Below are positions 7,766 to 16,017 of a stretch of 59,722 nucleotides of DNA, one piece after another (position 1 is the first letter of the stretch; every line of letters begins with the position of its first letter). Source of the DNA: Oscillospiraceae bacterium (GTDB lineage: Bacteria > Bacillota > Clostridia > Oscillospirales > Acutalibacteraceae); NCBI GenBank assembly GCA_015065425.1, contig SVQH01000016.1:9345-69066 (forward strand), in the 5' to 3' direction. The translations under genes and the position numbers were made by a program. The notes under the pieces were generated by a model. That model was not told the origin of the DNA, made no database searches, and worked only from the letters and a program-made list of their open reading frames with translations.

Positions 7766-10656
7766 TCTCTGTTCATCCTTTCATAAATTACGAAAATCTC
7801 CAGTGATTTCAGTTCTCTTGTCTTTTCATCACGGACACTCTTAAGCCTTTCCGTTGCGGCTCTGTCAGGCTTTTCAGGGTCATTTCTTCCGATATCGGCA
7901 TATTTCCCCACAGTATCCCAGTAATAGCCGTATTTTTCAGGTTTATCTGCTCTGAAGCTTTCAATGTGTCTTACACAGGCAGTATAAAACAGTGCGTCTG
8001 CAAGGGATGCATCCGCTTCAAGTCTCTCCCCGAGACGTGTTATAAATTCTTCTCCGTATTTTTCATAAAGTACGCTGTCACCTTCAAGGAACAGAAGAAT
8101 ATTGACAAACTCCTCGTATTCGGCGGGAATTTCTTCGGCAAGCTCAAAAAGCCCGGAAAAGTCATCTTCCGTAATCGCTTCTTTTGTAGTATAAATGACA
8201 TCGCCTGTCCTTATAAGTTCATTAAATATACGCCCGGTATTCTGACGGCTTCCCATGCCTGAGGAATTGAAAAGAATTTCACTCTGCTGCATGTCTCTCA
8301 GAAGAAGCTGTATTTTTTCATGTAATTCATCTTCATCCGAAGAATATGCCTGTGAAACATCGAGCATACCGGAAATATTCCTGCCGGTAAAAACATGAGA
8401 CGAAGCAATGGCTTCAAGATAGGAATCTGTCAGTTTTTCATCATATACATCAACGGAAAATACACTTACAAGTATAAACACAGCTACGGTAAGCAATACT
8501 GCAGAAGACACGGCAATAACCGAGTTCTGTTTTCTGACTCTGCGGTTTATGTCCTTATACTCCGAAAGCAGGTACTCTTCAAGATTCTGATGCATGATTT
8601 TATATGCACCCGACGGATCCTTCACGATAAGCCCCATGCTGTACCGCAGAATTCTGTTTACCGTACTTCCGTACCATTCCTCGGCATTTTTACTGCCGCC
8701 TTTTATATCCTTGCTGTGGCCTGTCCATCCGGGAAACAGGATGGGAAGCCTTCCGCCGGAAATAAGAGTGTAGCATTTCTTTACTGTCTTATAAACCTCT
8801 TCTTCACTGAGGGCTCTGTTTTTTGCATGCATCTCAGCACTGATAAACGGCAGAACAAGCTTTACTGCGGCATCGGTCATCCAGCGTTTTCCGTCTTCCT
8901 CGGAAAGCTCTCTTTTTTCCTTGTCACACAAAGCTTCAAGATATGCAGCCATCAGTTCATCTTCGTTTCTGCACTGAAGCTGTTTTTCATTGATAACTGC
9001 CGTTTTACAGAACACCGACAGCATCATGGGGATTTTCAGAAGCTCCTGCATCTCCCGTTTTTCGGGATAAATAAGAGAATGCTCCGAAAGAGTTTTTCTT
9101 ATATCTTCTTCATTGAGTAAAGCTGTTTCGAGAACGGAGAAAGGCAATTCCTCACTTTTATTTCTTGATGAAACGATAACTCTTACCGACGGCAGAAGGG
9201 CAAGGGCAAGAATTTCTTTTATAACAGGGGAAGAGTCTCCCGATATTTCATTCAATCCGTCAAGAAGCAGTATATATCGCGGTTTTTCTCCCTTACCGCT
9301 TCGGCAAAACTCCCTTACAAGTTTGTCTCTCGCATCCTCCATGCTATGCACGGAAGCATCAAATTTCAGATTTTCGAGAATTTTATTCTTAATATAATTT
9401 CCGTCACTCTCAGCACCGTACAAGGGCACATAAATTATTACGGGGCTGTTCGGTGAATAATTACGGCTTTGCTTTTTCACCGTATGCAAAAATGCGGTGG
9501 TCTTACCCATGCCACCTGCACCGTACATAAGAAAAGAACCCTTTTCCATACAGGCTTCAATCATTTTTTCCGTATCAAGGCTTCCGTATAACGGACTTTC
9601 AAATCTCAGAGGATACAGTCTGTCCCCGTCTTCAAGATAAGAAAATGCCGCATTTGTCTTTATCATTTTCAGAACATTGCGTTTTCCCGATTCCCATAAA
9701 GCGGCATGGGTGATGCCTGTCCCGTCAATTCTGGAAATAAGTTCATCTATATCCCGTTTCATGTCGTCACAGGTCTTATACCTTTTTGAAGGCAATACCG
9801 CAAGTCCTCTTTTAAGTATAAAAGCAACCTGTTTTTTTACCGTGTCGGGCATACTTTCAAGACAAGGACAAAGGGATACATCGGGAGGGGATTTACTTAT
9901 TCTCTGAAAAAGTGTCAGTGTTTTTCCCGTTAAAAGACGGTAAAACACGGCACATACGGAATAAATATCGGTAGCCTCACACACAGATGACAAATCACCC
10001 GAGGCTGTCTCGGGAGCCGTATATCCTTCTTTAATACTGCAATACAGAGTGGAGCCGTCTCTTATATCATCAATATGATGAACACTGTTATAATCTATAA
10101 GTGAGACACGGGAATATTCTCCCCTGCCGGTAACAAGAATGTTGTCGGGACTTACATCAAGATGCAGATATCCGCTTTCATGAAATATAAAAAGAGCATC
10201 AAGAAGCTGCCTCATAAACTGAGAGATTTCCCTGAGATCTTTCAGTTCATTTATTTTATCAAGACTTCTTCCCGAGTCAAAGCCTATTACACTGTATAAA
10301 GTCGAATTAAGTTCAAAGGTATTTATGTTCGCACCTGTTTTGTCAGGGTACTTTTCAAGAAGCCTAAGATGTATCTCATTTCCTCTTTCAAAACTGAGCT
10401 TCTGAAGATTGAAATAATCCATGGCTTCACAAATGAGTGTTCTGCCGTCATCACCGCGGTATATAAGGGCCTCCGGATGATAGGGAAAAAGCTCCTTAAC
10501 AAGAACTCTGTGAAGAATATCCCTGTTCAGTCCGTCAGGATATGTACACAGATATACTATGGCATTTGAGCCTTTACCGACGGTTTTTTCAACTGTACAC
10601 TTCATTCCCGGGAAAGGCAGAACTTCTCCGTTTTTCAACAATCTTCTGCTGTCCAT
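7762..10656 (-). CDS. Membrane-anchored protein kinase fused to NACHT-type NTPase
   Basis: A 964-residue fusion. Residues ~20-315 are a Hanks-type Ser/Thr kinase: glycine loop GKGSNA (27-32), probable ATP-binding Lys54, catalytic HLD (165-167) with Asn172, metal-binding Asp188 in LIDYN (replacing DFG) and APE at 214-216. Residues ~365-710 form a STAND/NACHT NTPase: Walker A GAGGMGKTT (379-387), Walker B LLLDGLNE (463-470), SSR sensor (496-498), and an end resembling the NACHT winged helix (MHQNLEEYLLSEY). One membrane helix follows at ~713-735, then ~230 residues predicted outside. Both enzymatic parts should be cytoplasmic and look active. Transcribed after the conserved protein at 10726-11892 and overlapping the lipoprotein gene. 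Likely a signalling device; input and target are unknown. Confidence 0.85.
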   Translation of the reverse strand: MDSRRLLKNGEVLPFPGMKCTVEKTVGKGSNAIVYLCTYPDGLNRDILHRVLVKELFPYHPEALIYRGDDGRTLICEAMDYFNLQKLSFERGNEIHLRLLEKYPDKTGANINTFELNSTLYSVIGFDSGRSLDKINELKDLREISQFMRQLLDALFIFHESGYLHLDVSPDNILVTGRGEYSRVSLIDYNSVHHIDDIRDGSTLYCSIKEGYTAPETASGDLSSVCEATDIYSVCAVFYRLLTGKTLTLFQRISKSPPDVSLCPCLESMPDTVKKQVAFILKRGLAVLPSKRYKTCDDMKRDIDELISRIDGTGITHAALWESGKRNVLKMIKTNAAFSYLEDGDRLYPLRFESPLYGSLDTEKMIEACMEKGSFLMYGAGGMGKTTAFLHTVKKQSRNYSPNSPVIIYVPLYGAESDGNYIKNKILENLKFDASVHSMEDARDKLVREFCRSGKGEKPRYILLLDGLNEISGDSSPVIKEILALALLPSVRVIVSSRNKSEELPFSVLETALLNEEDIRKTLSEHSLIYPEKREMQELLKIPMMLSVFCKTAVINEKQLQCRNEDELMAAYLEALCDKEKRELSEEDGKRWMTDAAVKLVLPFISAEMHAKNRALSEEEVYKTVKKCYTLISGGRLPILFPGWTGHSKDIKGGSKNAEEWYGSTVNRILRYSMGLIVKDPSGAYKIMHQNLEEYLLSEYKDINRRVRKQNSVIAVSSAVLLTVAVFILVSVFSVDVYDEKLTDSYLEAIASSHVFTGRNISGMLDVSQAYSSDEDELHEKIQLLLRDMQQSEILFNSSGMGSRQNTGRIFNELIRTGDVIYTTKEAITEDDFSGLFELAEEIPAEYEEFVNILLFLEGDSVLYEKYGEEFITRLGERLEADASLADALFYTACVRHIESFRADKPEKYGYYWDTVGKYADIGRNDPEKPDRAATERLKSVRDEKTRELKSLEIFVIYERMNRD

Positions 10657-10725
10657 ATAACTTCACACACTTTCATGACCCGTTTTAACAGGTAAAGTCT
10701 TCAGCCTTATTTTAGCATTATAAGC

Positions 10726-11892
10726 TCAACCGTTTTGCAAAGTGTTTCCGATATTATTTTCGGAAAACAGTGTCTGAAGAAACTCCGAAAGCGTACTGTC
10801 TGTTGCCCAGAAGTCCTCTGCACCCATACAGAAAATTATCATCCAATCAAAGGGATTGCGGGGGTCAAGAGTACTGAAACCGCAGGAGGAGAGCATGGTA
10901 TTCATGCTCATATAAAATTCCATGAATATTTCATCACGGCTTTTTTCCTTCTCTTCCTCATTTTCCAAATATTCATCTTCATCCGTAATTTCACATTCAT
11001 CATAGGTGGCAAGAAACAGAAGGATAAGCGTTTTTCTTGATATGTCTGCACGGCGGTTTTTAATTCTCGACAGCACGGACTCATCAGGCCAGTTTGCACT
11101 GACACTTTTCTGAAGAGCGGAATATAACGACTTCTTTTTGTTATCAGTGTTTTCGGGTATATCCTCTCTGTGCATATATGTTGCAACTATTCTTCCCACA
11201 CTGTATTTTTCATTTTCGGGGAAATAATCGTCGTCACTGCCGTAAACCTCGGGAGCTTCAAGCTTTTCCATCATTTCCGTAAAAAGGCTGTAAGCGGTAT
11301 TATGCATTTTTCCGAGCCGCGAAGCTTCACTTATCACATATTCCGTCAGTTCTTCTTCGCTTGAAATATTCTTTATTCTCTCGTGTATCACTGCGGTAAA
11401 GGTCTCACTGTCCTCTTCGGTAACATCTTTTTCTTTCAGTGCACAATTTATCTTTTCTGCAAGAGCTTTTGCCTGAAGATAATTCATGCCGTGCATAAGT
11501 GCGTAGATATAGGGTATCTCATCGGGATCACGCCAGTGAAAACCCTCTTCCGATATCATGGCAAGAAAATGTTCACTTTCATCAATCTGAAGTCCGAGAA
11601 TAAAACAAAGCTCAATGGCATCGGCTTTCTGTATGCCGGTCTGCCTGTCAGCCAGCCAATTTCTGACTTTTTTATCAACGGAATCATGTTTTGCTTCGGG
11701 ATGATTATTACAAATCCCCTCCGTCAGCAGTTTTCTGATATCCCGTCCTTTTGCAAAAGCTCCGAGCTTTGCACTGAGTGTCCTGAACTGAGTACATTCT
11801 CTCAGCATATTCACGGCTTCTTTAACATTCATTTCTCCGTTCACTGCTTTATCATACATCGCAGCAGATATTACCGTCATTTTCCCGTCCAT
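10726..11892 (-). CDS. Conserved Clostridial protein, possibly regulatory
   Basis: This 388-residue soluble protein has no signal peptide or membrane helix. Residues ~60-130 contain KKVRNWLADRQ followed by IELCFILGLQ and a FHWRDPDEIPYIYAL stretch, a pattern I remember from uncharacterised Clostridial proteins. It looks helical and could be a helix-turn-helix-like module, but I cannot confirm this. A very acidic segment (TDEDEYLENEEEKEKSRDE) lies near residues 315-333. ATG 11892 is chosen because GAGGTG lies four bases upstream; a TTG at 11910 is less likely. It is the first gene of an operon with the kinase-NACHT gene 69 bp downstream. It may be the regulator or the substrate of that kinase (inference). 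Confidence 0.6.
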   Translation of the reverse strand: MDGKMTVISAAMYDKAVNGEMNVKEAVNMLRECTQFRTLSAKLGAFAKGRDIRKLLTEGICNNHPEAKHDSVDKKVRNWLADRQTGIQKADAIELCFILGLQIDESEHFLAMISEEGFHWRDPDEIPYIYALMHGMNYLQAKALAEKINCALKEKDVTEEDSETFTAVIHERIKNISSEEELTEYVISEASRLGKMHNTAYSLFTEMMEKLEAPEVYGSDDDYFPENEKYSVGRIVATYMHREDIPENTDNKKKSLYSALQKSVSANWPDESVLSRIKNRRADISRKTLILLFLATYDECEITDEDEYLENEEEKEKSRDEIFMEFYMSMNTMLSSCGFSTLDPRNPFDWMIIFCMGAEDFWATDSTLSEFLQTLFSENNIGNTLQNG

Positions 11893-11925
11893 AATACACC
11901 TCAAAAACAAAAAAATGTTGTATTA

Positions 11926-11954
11926 ATAATATCACAGCCCTTATCCTTTTTCAA
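11926..11954 (-). promoter_or_regulatory. Promoter of the kinase-NACHT operon
   Basis: On the minus strand TTGAAA (11949-11954), 17-bp spacer, TATTAT (11926-11931), about 35 bp before the operon's first start codon. The whole 11893-12206 gap holds only this promoter and the divergent one at 12066. Confidence 0.6.
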
Positions 11955-12065
11955 TATGTATGTCTGTCAAAAAACAGTCAGAACAGTCAACTTAAAACCG
12001 ACAAAATTACTGTAAATCGTTGCTTTTTTGTAAAAATATACCATTAAAATACTGTTAATTATCTA

Positions 12066-12094
12066 TGGACATGCGAATTTTACTGTGTTATAAT
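12066..12094 (+). promoter_or_regulatory. Promoter of the dockerin-protein gene
   Basis: TGGACA (12066-12071), 17-bp spacer, TATAAT (12089-12094). The leader to the start codon is about 105 nt. Confidence 0.6.
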
Positions 12095-12206
12095 TAATAT
12101 ATCTGTATGAATGTCCTTTTCCTGAAGGTAAAAAACACAGAAAAGAACAACAGTATCAGAAAAAAACGGCAGCTCTGCCGAAAAATCTTTTTGGAGGTAA
12201 GTTACA

Positions 12207-13622
12207 ATGAAAAAACTCATTTCCGTTCTTGTTGCAGCAATAATGGTATGCAGTCTTTGCATTATTCCTGCATTTGCAGCAACAACTGAAGAAATTGCTC
12301 CCGCAGACGATTTCTGTCCGGCAAAGGGCGACGTCAGCAATGACAAAACGGTAGGTGCTGAAGATGCCCGTCTTGCTCTTCGTTATTCAGTAGGTCTTGA
12401 AGACCTTGACGATGAAGCTCTCATACGTGCAGATATGGACAATGACGGTGAAATCCTGTCCGCAGACGCAAGAAAAATTCTCAGACTTTCTGTTAAACTT
12501 GACAAAGCTCCCGCTCATGTTTATATTGAAAAGACAACAGAATCCACGTGGGTTACTGCAGGTGCTGATTTCGAGGAATGCTCGGCTTGTCATGACATAA
12601 TCACAAATGCTGTTTATGACACAAAGCTTCACGAAGTAATTGAAGCCGCAAATGCATGGGCAGAAGAAACAGGTATAGCTCAGTTCATTTCCGCTGAGGA
12701 CACAAACGGCGAAACAAACGAAGCTTCCCTTGAGCTCAATGTTGACGGAATCTGGGAAGATATGGACATTGACACTTCCGTATTTGACGGTTTCCTTACA
12801 AAGCTCGGTGATGTTATCGATACATATCTTACTGATGAAGATATTCTTACCATCGACGGCAACGAAGTATTCGCAAACGGTAAGGTTCAGAACACTGCTG
12901 TAAAGAATGCTCTCTTCGACATCGGTGCAGGCTTCTTCTGCAAGATGGCAAATCTTGCTGAAGACGGTGTTTACGGCACTTATGCTATAGAAATCAACGG
13001 CGAAGAAATCGCTCTTTCCGTTGCTTTCACAGGCAGCGAAGAAAACATTGAAAAGGTAAAAGGCTTCTGCCTTACAATCTCCGAACACATCAGTGCTGAA
13101 GTAGTTGAAGGCAACCTCGTAATCGATGTTTATGCTCCCGATGCTCTTAAGAACGTAATCATTGAAAAGGCAGGCGAAGACGCAAAGGTTTCTCTTGATG
13201 CTCTTACACTTGCAGACGGTTTCTCAATCGTTAACAATCTCAGTGTTGAAGAAGTATTCGGTTCACAGGCAAGTGCCGTAAATAAGCTTTGTGCATTCAT
13301 CTGCGAACTCAGCCCCTTCGTAAACAAGGTTCTCAGCAAGACAGATGCTAAGGTTGAACTTCAGGACGGAACAAAGCTCGTTCTCAATGCAAACGGATTT
13401 GACTGCAACGGCGATAACAGCTTCTCAGGTCTTGTTGACGGCTTCACAGGCGCTCTTTCCGATGAGCTTCTTGCAACAACAGTAGGTGCTTTCGCTGTTG
13501 AAGGCGAAGAATACTACAGTGTTCCTGTACACGTTTCAGTTGATTTGTCCTCACTCGGCCTTATGGCAGGTGAAACAATCGAAGAAACAGTTGTTCTCAA
13601 CATCCACGTTTTTGATAACTGA
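12207..13622 (+). CDS. Secreted protein with N-terminal dockerin-like module
   Basis: A 471-residue exported protein. The signal peptide runs to about residue 26 (…IIPAFAATT). Residues ~37-100 hold two calcium-loop repeats of dockerin type I: GDVSNDKTVGAEDARLAL and RADMDNDGEILSADARKIL, each a DxN/DxD loop followed by a helix. A short linker with a CSACHD Cys pair follows, then ~330 residues of acidic, hydrophobic-patterned sequence with no recognised catalytic motif. Dockerins bind cohesins in cellulosomes or on the surface; they are mostly C-terminal in enzymes, so the N-terminal position and unknown cargo are notable. GGAGGTAAG precedes the start. It is flanked by a promoter and a strong terminator, so probably transcribed alone. 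Confidence 0.75.
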   Translation: MKKLISVLVAAIMVCSLCIIPAFAATTEEIAPADDFCPAKGDVSNDKTVGAEDARLALRYSVGLEDLDDEALIRADMDNDGEILSADARKILRLSVKLDKAPAHVYIEKTTESTWVTAGADFEECSACHDIITNAVYDTKLHEVIEAANAWAEETGIAQFISAEDTNGETNEASLELNVDGIWEDMDIDTSVFDGFLTKLGDVIDTYLTDEDILTIDGNEVFANGKVQNTAVKNALFDIGAGFFCKMANLAEDGVYGTYAIEINGEEIALSVAFTGSEENIEKVKGFCLTISEHISAEVVEGNLVIDVYAPDALKNVIIEKAGEDAKVSLDALTLADGFSIVNNLSVEEVFGSQASAVNKLCAFICELSPFVNKVLSKTDAKVELQDGTKLVLNANGFDCNGDNSFSGLVDGFTGALSDELLATTVGAFAVEGEEYYSVPVHVSVDLSSLGLMAGETIEETVVLNIHVFDN

Positions 13623-13640
13623 TAACAGGTCTTAATCATT

Positions 13641-13674
13641 ACGGCATGGTAGTGTTCTGCCATGCCGTATTTTT
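13641..13674 (+). terminator. Rho-independent terminator
   Basis: ACGGCATGG (13641-13649) pairs with CCATGCCGT (13660-13668), followed by ATTTTT. Confidence 0.9.
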
Positions 13675-13702
13675 AACATTGCAGGAAATTCCTTACTATA
13701 AT
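13673..13702 (+). promoter_or_regulatory. Possible promoter of the Cys-rich surface protein gene
   Basis: TTAACA (13673-13678), 18-bp spacer, TATAAT (13697-13702). The -35 lies in the T-tract of the preceding terminator, and the leader would be about 110 nt. Confidence 0.45.
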
Positions 13703-13762
13703 GTTAAATATTTTTATGTCCCGCTGAACGGCAAATGAATTTGCATCGGCGATGAACTATCC

Positions 13763-13800
13763 GAAAACGTTCGCCGTAGACATACGGCGAAGCCGTTTTC
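13763..13800. repeat. Large hairpin in the 5' leader
   Basis: GAAAACGTTCGCCGTA (13763-13778) pairs with 13783-13800 (its complement plus two extra bases), a nearly perfect stem with a 4-base loop. A second short palindrome (GCAAATGAATTTGC) lies at about 13733-13746. The stem ends 20 bases before the start codon of the next gene. It may be a dispersed palindromic repeat or a leader structure that affects expression. Confidence 0.7.
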
Positions 13801-13820
13801 TTGTAAAAAGGATGATAAAG

Positions 13821-15959
13821 ATGAAAATAATAACGAGAACCTCATTATCCGTATTGGCTGTCACGGTGCTTCTTTTCGCAGGTGCAGGTATTTCTGCGGC
13901 AAATTCCGATGATTCCGGTTTTGTCACTCAATGCTTCGCATCGGAAAGCATGGCTGTCCCCGATGACGGTATCATAATTACGGAAGATGACAATTATTGT
14001 TCCTGTTGTCATTCTCATGAACATACGAAAAGCGTTTTTGACAGATATGCGTGTTTTTTCTGTAAGGTCGGCAGATTTTTCAGGAGCATGTTCGGAAAAG
14101 ATGAAACTGATGTAATTCATAAATATCTGCTCATTTCTTCACTTTCTCCCACCTGTTTTGATACGGGAGAGAGAGCTTATGAATGTGCTGTCTGTAAAGA
14201 GAGTATTTCCTTTACAGACGAAAAGCTTACCCATATCCCCGTTCCCACAGAAGGAAAGGCGGCTTCATGTACCGAAGACGGGATTTCTGAGGGAAGTAAA
14301 TGTTCTTTATGCGATACGGTACTTGTACCGCAAAATATAATCCCTGCTCTCGGACATGATGAAATCATTGACTATGAAATTTCTCCCACCTGTACCGAAA
14401 GCGGCATTTCAGAGGGTAAACACTGCGGAAGATGTACCCTTGTTATCACTGAACAGCAAACTCTTCCCCCAACAGGTCACGATTTTGCAGACGGTGACAC
14501 GGTTTCGGATCTCAAAACTTACAAAACAGGTACAGGTCGTGCAACCGCCGACATTACCTGCTGCAGATGTTCACAGGTGCTTTCCGATTTCCCGATTGAT
14601 GCAGCGGCATCCGTGGGCGGCTACGGTAAAATTTATCATACACTCGAAGCCGCAGTAAAAGCAGCCAAAAATCAAACAGTATATCTCATCAACGACTACA
14701 CGCTCAAAAAGAATATCACAGTCGGAAACGGCATTACCCTTGTCATTCCGTGTTTTGTCGGAGATACGGGATACACGGTAAGAGATGACGAAGGATATTA
14801 CAGTAAATACTGTCCCGATAACCCCACTCAGGAAATAAACATTCATTCCTTCAGACGTCTCAGTGTTCCCTCTGACATAACAATAACGGTTGCAAACACA
14901 GGTACTGTTCTCATTTCTGCCGTAACAGGTCTTTTCGGCGGCGGAAATCCCGCAAGCTACGGCATATCGGGCGGTTACGGAGAAATTGAACTGGCAGGTA
15001 CAATAAATGTACAAAACGGCGGAATCTTTGACTGTTCAGGCTATGTAACCGACAAGGGCGGTGAGGTAAATCTCGCCAACGGTGCAAAAATGTTTGAAAC
15101 ATACGGTATTCTTTACTGGAGAGGCGGCTCTTATGCTTACGCCGCAAACAGCAAAGACATTTTCCCCATCGACGGTTATGAAATGAATTACATGAGAGCA
15201 AAGCTCAATATAAGTTACGGAGCCGTACTTGCAGGAAACTGCAAGATGTGTGCGGGTAATCTTCTGAGCGGACAATCTCAGTATTATTACTGTCATTTCA
15301 AGCTTATCGGCAACAGCGACGGCTTCCTCTACCGGATGAAAAACGGTGCAAGAGTTGAAAGAGTTGTGGAAAATGACGGCAGAACAGTGGTACGTGCTTA
15401 CGGTGACTTTGTTTTCGGTATTGCCAATATCAACGCAGGTATAATGAACCTGAAAACTTCGTCCTTCCAGGCATATAAGGTGGACGGAAAGCTCAGATTT
15501 GAGTTTTATGACGGTACAATAACCTGTAATCAGAAATGTCAGTTCATGCCCGGTGCTGAAATGACAGTCGGAAAGGGTGCCGTATTCAATATCTCGGAAT
15601 CAGGTGCACTTGTATTCTGTACAGCCAAGGATTATACAGTTAACGGTAATAACTATCCGGGCTATTACAGTTTTGATTCAAGATATGCAGGTGCATTATA
15701 TCCTGCAGGCAGAGATGATGCAAAGCTTTATGTAAAAGACGGCGGTAAAGTAGTCGTCAAAGGCAGCAGCATTTTTACAAAAGCATGTCTGGCAGGAATG
15801 GTCTATATTGATTCTTCTTCCACTGTAGATTTTTCAAAGAATTATTCAACCTCAGCAACACTCAAGGTCGCAACAGGTGCAATAAGCGGAGCATCAATCT
15901 TTGCAAGTGTCAAAGCAGAAGAATATACGGTTCCTTACATAAGGAATACTCTTTCATAG
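13821..15959 (+). CDS. Secreted Cys-rich surface protein with beta-helix-like region
   Basis: A 712-residue exported protein with a signal peptide (…LLFAGAGISAANS). After a Cys-rich stretch come repeats of the type ASCTEDGISEGSKCSLC and PTCTESGISEGKHCGRC, each ending in an ALGHD/PTGHD motif. I know these from surface proteins of gut Clostridia, where the paired Cys residues may bind metal or form disulfides. Residues ~240-710 are rich in short strands, Gly and Asn with a repeating pattern (e.g. GGIFDCSGYVTDKGGEVNLANGA broken into turns), consistent with a parallel beta-helix or a similar repetitive fold. No catalytic motif seen. ATG 13821 is chosen for its AAAAAGG upstream; longer in-frame starts would run through the leader hairpin. 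Role at the surface, perhaps adhesion, is inferred. Confidence 0.65.
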   Translation: MKIITRTSLSVLAVTVLLFAGAGISAANSDDSGFVTQCFASESMAVPDDGIIITEDDNYCSCCHSHEHTKSVFDRYACFFCKVGRFFRSMFGKDETDVIHKYLLISSLSPTCFDTGERAYECAVCKESISFTDEKLTHIPVPTEGKAASCTEDGISEGSKCSLCDTVLVPQNIIPALGHDEIIDYEISPTCTESGISEGKHCGRCTLVITEQQTLPPTGHDFADGDTVSDLKTYKTGTGRATADITCCRCSQVLSDFPIDAAASVGGYGKIYHTLEAAVKAAKNQTVYLINDYTLKKNITVGNGITLVIPCFVGDTGYTVRDDEGYYSKYCPDNPTQEINIHSFRRLSVPSDITITVANTGTVLISAVTGLFGGGNPASYGISGGYGEIELAGTINVQNGGIFDCSGYVTDKGGEVNLANGAKMFETYGILYWRGGSYAYAANSKDIFPIDGYEMNYMRAKLNISYGAVLAGNCKMCAGNLLSGQSQYYYCHFKLIGNSDGFLYRMKNGARVERVVENDGRTVVRAYGDFVFGIANINAGIMNLKTSSFQAYKVDGKLRFEFYDGTITCNQKCQFMPGAEMTVGKGAVFNISESGALVFCTAKDYTVNGNNYPGYYSFDSRYAGALYPAGRDDAKLYVKDGGKVVVKGSSIFTKACLAGMVYIDSSSTVDFSKNYSTSATLKVATGAISGASIFASVKAEEYTVPYIRNTLS

Positions 15960-15977
15960 TCATAAATATTGAAAAAC

Positions 15978-16014
15978 AAGGATTAAGTTTACTTTTTCGG
16001 CAAACTTAATCCTT
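15978..16014. terminator. Bidirectional terminator, family 1 copy A
   Basis: AAGGATTAAGTTT (15978-15990) and AAACTTAATCCTT (16002-16014) form a 13-bp stem with a T-rich loop. It is shared by the convergent surface protein and recQ genes. A close relative lies at 22213-22252. Confidence 0.85.
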
Positions 16015-16017
16015 ATT

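Noticed and set aside
8395-9120. 241-codon plus-strand frame
   Set aside because: It is antisense to the kinase-NACHT gene, has Ile/Cys/His-rich shadow composition and no domain.
12387-13088. 233-codon minus-strand frame
   Set aside because: It is a shadow of the dockerin-protein gene; the real protein has a signal peptide, calcium loops and a ribosome binding site.
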